A DNA stretch of 47,636 nt. It comes from Microcaldota archaeon. GTDB lineage: Archaea; Micrarchaeota; Micrarchaeia; Micrarchaeales; CABMGC01. Position numbers and translations under genes: made by a program. This document shows positions 17,448-25,579 of the stretch, piece after piece; position 1 is the stretch's first letter, and each line of letters starts with the position of its first letter. The notes beneath the pieces are model-generated. The model saw nothing but the letters and a program-made list of their open reading frames with translations, did not search any database and was not told the origin of the DNA. The stretch lies in contig JAKATZ010000018.1 in the NCBI GenBank assembly GCA_021827925.1, positions 1 through 47,636 on the forward strand, read 5' to 3'.

Positions 17448-19700
17448 CTACTCCTCCGCTTCAGCACCCTCGGCATCCTTTTCATCGCGAGCCTTCTTCT
17501 TCTGAGGCCCGTACACCGGCAGTGTAAACCAGAAGATGCTTCCCCTTCCTGGTGCGGGTATCTCCGATATCCTGCCTCCGTGCAGAGTGACTATCTCCTT
17601 TGTTATGGTAAGCCCCAGGCCTGTGCCGGCTCCCTGCTGCATCGTCAGCCCCTTCCTCTGCAACTGGAAGAATTTCTTGAAGAGCTTAGGCCTATCTTCC
17701 TTAGGTATGCCTATTCCTGTGTCCTGCACCTCCACCCTGATGTTCTTGCCTTTCCTGAATACCTTGACGTTTACGCTTCCCTGCTCTGTAAACTTTATCG
17801 CATTCCATATCAGATTTACGAACGCCTGTATGAGCCTATTCGGGTCTGCCTCTATCTCGGGCACATTGTAATCCACGCTGAACGTGAATTCAAGTCCCTT
17901 CTTTCTTGCAGCATCCGCAAGCGCCTGTATGCTGGGATTGTCCTTAAGTACATTGAAATTAACCTGCTGCAAGTCCAGCTTTATCTTTCCCGAAGAGAGC
18001 TTCGCAGCATCAAGTATCTGCGCTATCAGCTGCAGCAGCCTGCCGGACTCCTCTCTGACTATAACCATCGTCTTCTCCTGCTCCTGCGTCAGTTCGCCGA
18101 ACTGCTTCTGCAGCATGAGCTTGGTGTACCCTATTATGCTAGTGAGCGGCGTGCGCAGATCATGCGATATGTTGTATATGAACTGGGTTTTCAGCTCGCT
18201 CTCCATCTTCGTCTTCTGCATCTGCTTCGATACGAAATCGAGATCCCTCTTGAGCTTGTCAACGAGCGCTTTCGTGGCAAGCTCCCTGCCAATTAGCATA
18301 TAATCGACCTCTCCGCCTACCCCCGACCTGACTGCGCGTATGCTGAAGCTGAAAGGGATCGCCTCGCCATTGTCTTTCCTGGTGAGCACTATCTCCGTTT
18401 CGGAAACGTGTCCGTTGGCCTTTGCGTATCCCAGCGCAGAGCTCAGTTTTCTCTGGCTCTCCTCATCATGACACACCGACGCGAGCGGTATCTCCTTCAT
18501 CGCTTCACCATCATATCTGAGGATCCTCGCCGCGCTCCTATTGGCGTTCTTCACATAGCCGACGTTGTCAAGAATCAGGACGGCATCGCCAGAAAACCTT
18601 ATTATCTCCTCTATGTTTTTTTGTGCGTTCTCAAGGTACCTTGTTATGTCCTTCGAAACAACAAGCGAGAAGCCCGCAGCGCTTCTATGTGCTCTTATCG
18701 CAACGTCAATCTGCTGAGCTCCTGGGGCCCCGAGCCTCGCTTTCCCCAAGTACTGCTCGCTTTTTTCTTCCAAGATCCATCTGAGCATCTTTCCGTCGTC
18801 TACAATCTCGCCTATCCATGCTCCCGCCTTGTCTTCGCTCTCCGACCTGAGGATCTCCTCTGCGTTCCTGCTAATCCAGGATATCCTGCCTTTTCCGTCA
18901 AGCAGTACGAAGAACTCGGCATCACCTCTTCCCATCATCTCCTCCCTGATCGCGAGAGCCTCTGCGTCAGAAAGGTCTGTCATCATCACGTGCATCGCGC
19001 TCTCGCTTATCAATTCAGCGGTGACCTTGAACATCCTCGCCCCGATGCTCGTCTTTACCGGGAAGCCCCGTCCAAGCTCCGAAACCCCCTCAGCATCGAT
19101 CCCGAACAGCTCCCCTGCACTCTTGCCGACTATCTCCTTCGACGGCTTTCCGATAATGTTCAGAAGCTCCTTGTTAGCCTTCACAAGATTGCCGCTCCTG
19201 CCGAGTATTGCCTGCGGAGCCGCATTATCGAAAGCGGCATTGAAATATTTTGCCGCATTCATGCCCTTTTCCTTCTCTATCCTCGAGCCGTACGCGTGGC
19301 TTGCAAGATCTAGTACCGGGCCAAGCACCTCGGCTGCGCCTCCGAACGCCTCCTCCCTGCGGGACAGCAGGGTTATTGCGCCAAGGGCCTTGCTCTCCGT
19401 AGTGAGCGGAAGTATCATGCAGCTCTTGAATCCATTGTTGTAATAGTTTATGAGCTCGGAAAACGCCGAATATCCGCTTAGGTTGTAATCCGTATAAGGT
19501 TTCCTCGTGTTCAGCGCAAACTCCTCGGCGGTGCTTGCCCTCTCGCCCTTCTTTGCAGTGTTCCTTATTATCACATCGTCGGCACCTAGGGCTCCTTTGA
19601 GAAAGCTTCCCACCCTGCCCAGGAACTCTTCGACTCCTGCTTGCTCGCTGCACAGCCTGGCCATCTGAGAGACAAGATCGTTTACCTGAAGCGCCTCCAC
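17448..19700 (-). CDS. Soluble multi-PAS/GAF sensor histidine kinase
   Basis: 750 residues with a GTG start at 19700. Domain order: GAF-like 15-145 (CMILPLTTESKALGAITLL), PAS-like segments at about 150-245, 260-355 and 370-475, HisKA with phosphoacceptor H513 in ISHDLRTPLTS, and HATPase with the N box NLIWNAIKF (629-637), G1 DTGIGIP (660-666) and G2 GTGLGLTI (692-699). There is no transmembrane segment, so it senses a cytosolic signal. An acidic tail closes the protein. It is the only histidine kinase in the window and probably phosphorylates the response regulator encoded 3.5 kb downstream on the same strand, or another one elsewhere. Histidine kinases are patchy in small-genome archaea. Confidence 0.92.
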   Translation of the reverse strand: MEALQVNDLVSQMARLCSEQAGVEEFLGRVGSFLKGALGADDVIIRNTAKKGERASTAEEFALNTRKPYTDYNLSGYSAFSELINYYNNGFKSCMILPLTTESKALGAITLLSRREEAFGGAAEVLGPVLDLASHAYGSRIEKEKGMNAAKYFNAAFDNAAPQAILGRSGNLVKANKELLNIIGKPSKEIVGKSAGELFGIDAEGVSELGRGFPVKTSIGARMFKVTAELISESAMHVMMTDLSDAEALAIREEMMGRGDAEFFVLLDGKGRISWISRNAEEILRSESEDKAGAWIGEIVDDGKMLRWILEEKSEQYLGKARLGAPGAQQIDVAIRAHRSAAGFSLVVSKDITRYLENAQKNIEEIIRFSGDAVLILDNVGYVKNANRSAARILRYDGEAMKEIPLASVCHDEESQRKLSSALGYAKANGHVSETEIVLTRKDNGEAIPFSFSIRAVRSGVGGEVDYMLIGRELATKALVDKLKRDLDFVSKQMQKTKMESELKTQFIYNISHDLRTPLTSIIGYTKLMLQKQFGELTQEQEKTMVIVREESGRLLQLIAQILDAAKLSSGKIKLDLQQVNFNVLKDNPSIQALADAARKKGLEFTFSVDYNVPEIEADPNRLIQAFVNLIWNAIKFTEQGSVNVKVFRKGKNIRVEVQDTGIGIPKEDRPKLFKKFFQLQRKGLTMQQGAGTGLGLTITKEIVTLHGGRISEIPAPGRGSIFWFTLPVYGPQKKKARDEKDAEGAEAEE

Positions 19701-19760
19701 ACAAAAACCATTAAAGAATCTCCATTACAATATTCTTATACGTAGCGCAGCAGAGATTTT

Positions 19761-20420
19761 ATGAAGATAAAAAGCGTATCGGAATGCGCATTCCTGATTG
19801 ACGGCAAGTTAGCCACGCTGAATCTCGCAAAGGGGCAGCGTGTCTACGGGGAGGAGCTCCTTATTCACGAGGGCAGGGAATACCGGCTATGGAATCCGTA
19901 CCGGAGCAAACTTGCAGCCGCGATAATGAAGGGAATGCGTCACATCGAACTCCGTAGAGGCGACAACGTACTTTACCTTGGCGCGGCTACGGGCACGACC
20001 AGCAGCCATATCAGCGACATGGTCGGCAGCGAAGGCACCGTCTACTGCGTGGAGATCTCGGAGAGAAGCATGCGGGACCTTCTAAGGGTATGCGAAGCCA
20101 GGGAGAACATGCTGCCGATGCTGAAGGACGCAATGGACGCAATGGCGTATTCCGATGAGGTGGGCACCGTCGATGTGATATACCAGGATGTCGCCGCAAA
20201 GGACCAGGCGGAGATACTTCTCAGGAATTCTGAACTCCTGAAGTCCGGAGGCATAGCATACGTCGCGATAAAATCGCAGAGCATAAGCATATCGAGGGCG
20301 CCTTCCGAAGTGTATGGCGAGTTTCTAGAGAAGGTATCCCGAAGATTTGAAATCCTGGAGCGGATTGACATTGAGCCTTACGACAGCCTGCACCTCTTCG
20401 TGGTGCTCAGGAAGAGGTGA
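19761..20420 (+). CDS. flpA: Fibrillarin-like rRNA/tRNA 2'-O-methyltransferase
   Basis: 219 residues, standard for archaeal fibrillarin. Contains EYRLWNPYRSKLAAAI, the SAM-binding VLYLGAATGTTSSHISD, GTVYCVEISERSMRDLL, VIYQDVAAKDQAEIL and VAIKSQSISI with the catalytic Lys. It is the catalytic subunit of C/D-box sRNPs, working with Nop5 and L7Ae (neither is in this window). It leads a three-gene RNA-modification operon; its stop codon overlaps the ribosome binding site of kae1. Confidence 0.96.
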   Translation: MKIKSVSECAFLIDGKLATLNLAKGQRVYGEELLIHEGREYRLWNPYRSKLAAAIMKGMRHIELRRGDNVLYLGAATGTTSSHISDMVGSEGTVYCVEISERSMRDLLRVCEARENMLPMLKDAMDAMAYSDEVGTVDVIYQDVAAKDQAEILLRNSELLKSGGIAYVAIKSQSISISRAPSEVYGEFLEKVSRRFEILERIDIEPYDSLHLFVVLRKR

Positions 20421-20424
20421 CGCA

Positions 20425-21399
20425 GTGCTCACGCTAGGCTTGGAAAGCAGCGCACACACGTTCGGCGCGGGCATAGTCGATGATGGCAAGGTCCTTGCCA
20501 ACGCGAAAGCCATGTACGACATAGGCGCAGGGGGAATGGTTCCATCGAAGGTGGCCGAGTTCCATGCCCTGAATGCGGCAGGCGTGATACGCGATGCGCT
20601 GGATAAGGCCGGCATAACGCTTCGCGACCTCGAGGGCATAGGGTACACCCGCGGTCCTGGTTTGGGTCCGTGCCTTCAGGTTGCACAGCTATCCGCAAGG
20701 ACGCTCGCCCATAGGCTGGGCCTCGGGGTTGCGATGGTGAACCACTGCGTTGCGCACATCGAGATAGCCAAGCATGCATCGGGGCTGAAAGACCCAATAG
20801 TATTATACGTGAGCGGCGGCAATTCCCAAATCCTCAAGCTTGCCGGGAAGCCGTTCCGGCATTATCGCGTGATAGGTGAGACGCTTGACATAGGAATCGG
20901 CAACATGCTCGACTCGCTGGCAAGGAAGCTCTGCCTTAACCCTGCATGGGGATCTACGGTAGCGAAGACTGCCGAAGGCGGGAACTACATAGAGCTTCCT
21001 TACACTGTGAAGGGAATGGACTTCTCATTCACAGGGCTTCTCACAAGGGCAGAGGAGCTTGCAGCTAAAATGAGCCCCAAAGATATCTGCTTTTCTGTGC
21101 AGGAAACTTCGTTTGCGATGCTCTGCGAGGCATTGGAGAGGGCGCTGCTCCTGACCAATAGCAAGGAACTATGCGTATGTGGCGGGGTCGCGCAGAGCAC
21201 GAGGCTGCGCAGCATGCTCACCTCACTTGCACGTGAGAACAAGGCGAGATTCGGATACGTAGAGAACGAATTCAATGCAGACAACGGAGCAATGGTGGCA
21301 TTCACCGCAGAGAGGATGCTCCTTCACGGGGCATCCACAAGCCCTGAAAACTGCGACATAATGCAGCGCTACAGGGCCGAAGAGGCTGCTGTATTCTGA
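20425..21399 (+). CDS. kae1: tRNA N6-adenosine threonylcarbamoyltransferase Kae1
   Basis: 324 residues from the GTG at 20425, behind the strong site GAGGTGA; this start gives the family N-terminus VLTLGLESSAHTFG. Metal ligands H107 and H111 lie in VNHCVAHIEIAKH, followed by LYVSGGNSQI and the C-terminal CVCGGVAQSTRLRSML and FNADNGAMVA. It transfers threonylcarbamoyl to A37 of ANN-decoding tRNAs in the KEOPS complex. Kae1 and Bud32 are separate genes here (1-nt overlap), whereas in many euryarchaea they are fused. Confidence 0.96.
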   Translation: MLTLGLESSAHTFGAGIVDDGKVLANAKAMYDIGAGGMVPSKVAEFHALNAAGVIRDALDKAGITLRDLEGIGYTRGPGLGPCLQVAQLSARTLAHRLGLGVAMVNHCVAHIEIAKHASGLKDPIVLYVSGGNSQILKLAGKPFRHYRVIGETLDIGIGNMLDSLARKLCLNPAWGSTVAKTAEGGNYIELPYTVKGMDFSFTGLLTRAEELAAKMSPKDICFSVQETSFAMLCEALERALLLTNSKELCVCGGVAQSTRLRSMLTSLARENKARFGYVENEFNADNGAMVAFTAERMLLHGASTSPENCDIMQRYRAEEAAVF

Positions 21400-22055
21400 T
21401 GGTAACAATGAGAAAGCTATCGCGCGGAGCAGAGGCAACGATCTATCTTACGAAGATATTTGGCAAAGAAGCCGTTGTAAAGATCAGGGAAAGCAAGGGC
21501 TATCGCGTAAGGGTCCTTGACGAACGCATAAGGTACTACCGTACAAGGAGCGAAGCCCGGACAATCTTTCGCGCAATGGCCGCGGGTGTACCCGTGCCTA
21601 CGCTATTCGGAGTCGCCAGATTCTCAATATGCATGGAGAAGCTGGAAGGCGTTCTCCTAAAAGACTCTAGGATAACCCCGAGGCAGATGCGCTATGCAGG
21701 AGCCATCCTTTCACTGCTGCACAACAGCAATATAGTACACGGGGATTTTACTCCCGCGAACCTAATCGCAAAAGGAGGGAAACTACATGTGATAGATTTC
21801 GGACTGTCCGAATCAAGCAACAGCTACGAAGACAAGGCAGTTGACCTGCTGCTGATGAAGCGTGCGGTGTCCGGTCCCCTCTATAAGCACTTCTCCGATT
21901 CCTACTTCTCATCAAGCAGATCCTCCAAGGCGGTACTCGCAAGGCTAAGCGAGATCGAGTTAAGGGGCAGATACCGGCTTAGGACTCTTGGGCCAGCAAC
22001 TCCTGGAAAGAGCAGCGGGAACCAGAGATCCCAAACCCCACAGCGGCAGGGATAA
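21399..22055 (+). CDS. bud32: KEOPS kinase/ATPase Bud32
   Basis: 218 residues; the ATG at 21399 shares its A with the Kae1 stop codon. The small protein-kinase fold shows RGAEATIYLTKIFGKEAVVKIR (lysine in VVKIR), the family signature RVRVLDERIRYYRTRSEAR, AAGVPVPTLFGV, the catalytic loop IVHGDFTPANLI and the DFG equivalent VIDFGLSES. Its ATPase activity supports threonylcarbamoylation by Kae1. The C-terminus extends about 20 residues past the usual RGRY end with a polar tail (TPGKSSGNQRSQTPQRQG). Confidence 0.95.
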   Translation: MVTMRKLSRGAEATIYLTKIFGKEAVVKIRESKGYRVRVLDERIRYYRTRSEARTIFRAMAAGVPVPTLFGVARFSICMEKLEGVLLKDSRITPRQMRYAGAILSLLHNSNIVHGDFTPANLIAKGGKLHVIDFGLSESSNSYEDKAVDLLLMKRAVSGPLYKHFSDSYFSSSRSSKAVLARLSEIELRGRYRLRTLGPATPGKSSGNQRSQTPQRQG

Positions 22056-22082
22056 AAAGGCTAATGTCTAATTCTCGTTTCA

Positions 22083-22460
22083 ATGGTTGGGAGAAGAGTG
22101 CCTAAAGGCTGGTTAGCGGCGGAGGCGGAGAGAAGGTACTGGTTCGTCTTCCTTGGTACCTTCCTATTTGCCACGACTCTAATCACGTTCACTGCAGACT
22201 ACCTGCACTCCTTCAATAACTGGGGAGCTCTTGTAGCAAGCATCCTCTCCCCGCTTGTAATCCTGACTGTTGTACTGATGCGCAAAAATAAGAGCTACCA
22301 TGGATTCAGAAAGCAGAACGACATAATACTGGTGATCTCCATGATCATAGTCACAGCATCGCTTTACGGCTACATCCTCGAAGCTGGCACTTCCGGATTT
22401 TCAGTTGAGATCCCCTCGCTGGTTATATCAATAATGCTTGTTGCTAGCAGGTTCGTATAG
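22083..22460 (+). CDS. Small four-helix membrane protein, unknown
   Basis: 125 residues. Four hydrophobic segments: WFVFLGTFLFATTLITFT, GALVASILSPLVILTVVLM, DIILVISMIIVTASLYGYIL and PSLVISIMLVASRF. A basic loop (RKNKSYHGFRKQ) separates helices 2 and 3. No family recognised. It sits 8 nt upstream of a second small membrane protein with the same overall plan, so the two may be distant paralogues acting together. Confidence 0.6.
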   Translation: MVGRRVPKGWLAAEAERRYWFVFLGTFLFATTLITFTADYLHSFNNWGALVASILSPLVILTVVLMRKNKSYHGFRKQNDIILVISMIIVTASLYGYILEAGTSGFSVEIPSLVISIMLVASRFV

Positions 22461-22468
22461 GCGCGGCT

Positions 22469-22876
22469 ATGGACTCCTTGATACACGAAAAACTGAAAAG
22501 AAGGGCATACTCCTACCTCTTTCTAGTATTCGTCTCAATTCTAGTGACGCATTATATCCTGTTTATAATAACAGAGGTCCTTCCGGGGGTCCATCACCGC
22601 AACTATTCCGGAACGCTCAACATAGCTTCGTATATTGTTCTTGCTGTCTCTGCAGCAGGTTTTGCATACAGCATGCTGCGCATTGGCAATGATTCCCTTT
22701 CCGACCTAAAACACCAGAATCGCATAAGGCTCGCACTCACTGCGATAGCTCTCATCTGCGGTATAATCGCGCTTCTCTCTGCAAAGAACATCGCCGGGCC
22801 CGTAGGGAATATTGCCCCTGTTGTGATAGGTTCTTCTATGCTGATACTACTGCATTTCTTTCCGCGCAGCAGGTAG
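22469..22876 (+). CDS. Small four-helix membrane protein, unknown
   Basis: 135 residues with four hydrophobic segments: YLFLVFVSILVTHYILFII, IASYIVLAVSAAGFAYSML, IRLALTAIALICGIIALL and IAPVVIGSSMLILLHFF. A polar loop with KHQNRIR precedes helix 3, as RKQNDI does in the upstream protein. Shares topology and position of polar loops with its neighbour; cotranscribed with it. Function unknown. A TnpB transposon end begins 42 nt after its stop codon. Confidence 0.6.
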   Translation: MDSLIHEKLKRRAYSYLFLVFVSILVTHYILFIITEVLPGVHHRNYSGTLNIASYIVLAVSAAGFAYSMLRIGNDSLSDLKHQNRIRLALTAIALICGIIALLSAKNIAGPVGNIAPVVIGSSMLILLHFFPRSR

Positions 22877-22930
22877 CACAGTTCTATCTTCGTACTCCTG
22901 CACCACTAACTTAACACGGTGAGCGGGAAA

Positions 22931-22953
22931 TCCCACATGCTTTAGCAGCGGGA
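22931..22953 (+). repeat. Left-end imperfect hairpin of the TnpB element
   Basis: TCCC/GGGA outer stem and GC/GC inner stem. The matching place in copy 2 (47558-47580) has a longer stem (TCCCAC/GTGGGA plus CCAT/ATGG) although the primary sequence differs, so structure rather than sequence is kept. Confidence 0.5.
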
Positions 22954-22975
22954 TGAGAGCGAACCGTAGTAAGGC

Positions 22976-22985
22976 GTATAAATAT
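22976..22985 (+). promoter_or_regulatory. tnpB promoter TATA box
   Basis: GTATAAATAT centred 24 nt before the ATG at 23005, so the tnpB mRNA would be leaderless. Identical in copy 2 (47603-47612). Confidence 0.55.
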
Positions 22986-23004
22986 GGATGGAAATATAGG
23001 TTGC

Positions 23005-24228
23005 ATGGAACTGACAAGAGCCTACAAGTTCAGAATCTACCCTGACACCACAAGGCAGGAGGAGATAGATGAAAGACTGGTTCTTGCGCAACAGTTCTAC
23101 AATAAACTTCTTGAGAAATCTATCCAATCATATAAGAGTGGGAACCATAAAACATCAATGGCACAATTCAACAGATTTGTGAAAGAGATAATTCAAGAAG
23201 ACAAAAAATACCTGAAACTGTATTCGCAGACAAGATGCGAGATAGAATACAGACTTATGAAGGCGTATCAGAACTTCTTCAGAAGAGTAAAGGAGAAGAA
23301 GCAAGGAAAGAAACAGGAAGTCGGATTTCCGAGATTCAGGCCGATGGACAGATGCAAGTCAATGACTTATCCTCAGGACAACGGTTCCTTCTCAATTCAT
23401 AAAGGAAGACTCAGGGTTTCAAGGATAGGGACTATGCCAATAGAACTGCACAGAACAATCGAAGGCAAAATCAAGACCCTTTCAATCAAGAAGGATGCTG
23501 ACAGGTATTATGCAATCTTCACTGCAATAACCGACATCAAGATTCCAGAAGTGGAAAATTCGAATCCAGTAGGAATAGACCTGGGGCTAAATTCATTCAC
23601 CGCACTTTCTGATGGAACAAAGATAGAGAAGCCGAGGTTCGTGCAGCAAAAGAAAAGGAGGATTGCCATATGGCAAAAAAGAGTTGCAAGAAGGGATAAG
23701 GGGTCAAAGAGAAGAGAGAAGGCAAAGGCAGGTCTCCAGAAGACATATGAACACCTGGCAAACCAATCCGATGACTATCTGCACAAGTTGTCAAAAACAC
23801 TGGTAACCTCTGGATACACCTCATTTGCAGTTGAAGACCTTCAAATTCAGAAGATGGTAAAGAATCACCGGCTCGCAGGTGCGATTCATAACGCTTCAGG
23901 GAATAGGTTCATCCAACTGCTCTCATACAAGGCTGAAAGTGCTGGTTTGAGTGTAGTCAAAGTGGACGCAAAAAACACCTCAAAGACATGCAGTAATTGT
24001 GGCAACATCCAAGAGATGCCGCTTTCTGAAAGGACATACAACTGCCAGAGATGCGGAATGTCAAAGGACAGGGACATAAATGCATCAATAAACATACTCA
24101 ATAGAGCTACCCTCGGACAGAGGGGAAGTCACGCTCAGGGAAAGAATGTAAGACCTCAACAGGAGGCAACTCTCGAAGAACTGAGAACCGATAAAACACA
24201 TCCTTTGCGGGATGCAGTGATTGCATGA
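23005..24228 (+). CDS. tnpB: RNA-guided endonuclease TnpB
   Basis: 407 residues from the ATG at 23005, favoured over an upstream in-frame ATG by the promoter position and the family start LTRAYKFRIYP. The N-terminal helical domain is followed by a split RuvC nuclease: D192 in VGIDLGLNSF, E277 in FAVEDLQIQ, and the third Asp in KDRDINASINI (355/357). The zinc ribbon C329-x2-C332...C347-x2-C350 (CSNCG, CQRCG) is complete. All catalytic residues and full family length are retained, so it should be active. TnpB proteins use an omegaRNA from the element's 3' end to cut DNA next to a target-adjacent motif and keep the element in place. Confidence 0.96.
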   Translation: MELTRAYKFRIYPDTTRQEEIDERLVLAQQFYNKLLEKSIQSYKSGNHKTSMAQFNRFVKEIIQEDKKYLKLYSQTRCEIEYRLMKAYQNFFRRVKEKKQGKKQEVGFPRFRPMDRCKSMTYPQDNGSFSIHKGRLRVSRIGTMPIELHRTIEGKIKTLSIKKDADRYYAIFTAITDIKIPEVENSNPVGIDLGLNSFTALSDGTKIEKPRFVQQKKRRIAIWQKRVARRDKGSKRREKAKAGLQKTYEHLANQSDDYLHKLSKTLVTSGYTSFAVEDLQIQKMVKNHRLAGAIHNASGNRFIQLLSYKAESAGLSVVKVDAKNTSKTCSNCGNIQEMPLSERTYNCQRCGMSKDRDINASINILNRATLGQRGSHAQGKNVRPQQEATLEELRTDKTHPLRDAVIA

Positions 24229-24271
24229 ACGCAGAGGAAGCCCACGCCGTTCACTGGTGGGAGGATGTCAC
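24130..24271 (+). ncRNA. Putative omegaRNA region (3' part of tnpB and right end)
   Basis: In this family the guide RNA scaffold overlaps the tnpB 3' end and runs to the right end. Here the terminal hairpin CCCAC (24241-24245)/GTGGG (24257-24261) is followed by AGGATGTCAC, after which flanking DNA would act as guide. The 5' limit is a guess. Confidence 0.4.
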
Positions 24272-24303
24272 GATATCGGGTTTAGGATAGTAACAGATAT
24301 GCG

Positions 24304-25053
24304 TTGGGTAGTATCTTGTTTCGCGTCAAGGGAAGATTTATAGCGTACGCGTTGGGAATGGCAATCGTACTCCTTTACGGCACGTTGGGGGCCTACTATT
24401 TCGGCAGTAGGGGAGATTTCAACGTCGCAATACATTCGCCGCTTGATGCGTTCTATTTCACGATTACGACAATATCCACGGTAGGGTACGGCGACATCGT
24501 GCCCGTTACATCTGCCGCAAAGGCATTCGCCATAGTCCTGATAGTTTCAGGGCTTTCGGTATTCCTTGTTGCCCTTACAGAGATATCTGGTGAGTTGATG
24601 AGTTCCAGGATAGAAAAACTTTCTATGAGGCTCTCTTCGGTGGAGAAGAGCAGGCTGAAGGACCATACAGTTCTGGTGGGATACGATTCCACTAATGCCG
24701 CTCTTGCGGAGATGCTCAAGGAGAAAAAGGAGCATTTCATGATAATAACTGCGGAGAAGACAGTAGCGGATGTGCTTCGCGAGCGAGGCTATCTGGCATA
24801 TACTGCAGACTACACCCTGAGATCCGACATGGAGAAATTCAACCTGCAAAAGGCGAAGAGGATAATCGTTGATCTGAAGAACAGTTCCAATACCATATAC
24901 GTTGTACTCGTGGTAAGGAAACTCGCAGAGAACGTTGAGCTATTCGTGGTAGCGCCACACACGGATACGGAAGCGCACCTGAAGGACCTAGGAATAGAGA
25001 ACATTGTCAACCCTGCGCAGGTTGCAGCTAAGACCATCATGGGCAGAAGATAG
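24304..25053 (+). CDS. Two-helix potassium channel with RCK domain (MthK-like)
   Basis: 249 residues. Helix 1 about residues 12-33, pore helix and selectivity filter TTISTVGYGD, helix 2 AFAIVLIVSGLSVFLVALT, then a cytosolic RCK/TrkA-N domain (TVLVGYDSTNAALAEML), in which the glycine-rich loop has lost its second glycine, so NAD binding is doubtful. The C-terminal RCK lobe is short. No ATG start is available: an in-frame stop lies at 24283-24285 and the first usable codon is TTG at 24304 or 24316. The TnpB element ends only about 30 nt upstream, so it may have replaced the native promoter and start. Confidence 0.88.
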   Translation: MGSILFRVKGRFIAYALGMAIVLLYGTLGAYYFGSRGDFNVAIHSPLDAFYFTITTISTVGYGDIVPVTSAAKAFAIVLIVSGLSVFLVALTEISGELMSSRIEKLSMRLSSVEKSRLKDHTVLVGYDSTNAALAEMLKEKKEHFMIITAEKTVADVLRERGYLAYTADYTLRSDMEKFNLQKAKRIIVDLKNSSNTIYVVLVVRKLAENVELFVVAPHTDTEAHLKDLGIENIVNPAQVAAKTIMGRR

Positions 25054-25060
25054 AGAGCAG

Positions 25061-25498
25061 TCAGATGTCCACAACGACCTTTACTGAAAAGGTACCCTTC
25101 CTCTCATTGACCTCGAGGCCATGAGGAGTGACAGCCTTCACTTCCATGAGGAGGAAATCTCCAGTGGTTTCCTTGCATATGAGCTCGCCTCTCATGGAAA
25201 ACTTTCCGTTGTGGGAGAACTTTCCGACCTTGAATGCAAATGCGTTAAGACCACCTATCTCGCGCTTTGAGAGTATGTCCTGCAGTACGAACCATGCCAG
25301 ATCCTCGATGCTCTCTGCTGTCTCCCGTATATCGATGCGCCGTACTTTCCCGCGGGCTTTTTCCAGCTTTTTAACATCGAGGATTATGCTGAGGAGTGCC
25401 CCTGCTGCGTTTTCAATGGCCTCCCCGAAGCTGTTGCCGTAGGCGACGTACGCCATGTCTGCCGTATGCGGCACATAATGGAATCTTGCCCTGACCAT
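25061..25498 (-). CDS. Archease
   Basis: 145 residues with the archease signature FHYVPHTADMAYVAYGNSFGEAIENAAGALLSIILD, the metal-binding Asp in HTAD, and a C-terminal KAVTPHGLEVNERKG. Archease activates the RtcB RNA ligase that joins tRNA exons, consistent with the intron-bearing tRNA-Tyr in this window. RtcB is not encoded here. It is convergent with the channel gene and has a single-gene unit. Confidence 0.93.
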   Translation of the reverse strand: MVRARFHYVPHTADMAYVAYGNSFGEAIENAAGALLSIILDVKKLEKARGKVRRIDIRETAESIEDLAWFVLQDILSKREIGGLNAFAFKVGKFSHNGKFSMRGELICKETTGDFLLMEVKAVTPHGLEVNERKGTFSVKVVVDI

Positions 25499-25579
25499 GT
25501 TCTCTCATTTCACAATAAAGGCTAAATAGGTTATATCCGTTAATCTATTGTCCTGTGAAGACAAGAGTAACTGCTGAAT

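Larger units (their letters stand above)
22919..24271 (+). mobile_element. TnpB-only IS605/IS1341-type element, copy 1
   Basis: The left end is fixed by comparison with a second copy at the window's right edge: from GTGAGCGGGAAATCCCAC onward the two agree at about 81 of 91 positions and are identical after the hairpin. Both are preceded by TTAACA two bases before the shared block, a candidate target-adjacent motif. The right end is taken as the CCCAC/GTGGG hairpin followed by AGGATGTCAC, typical of the 3' end of such elements. No tnpA is present, so movement needs a transposase from elsewhere. No target duplication is expected for this family. Confidence 0.85.
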
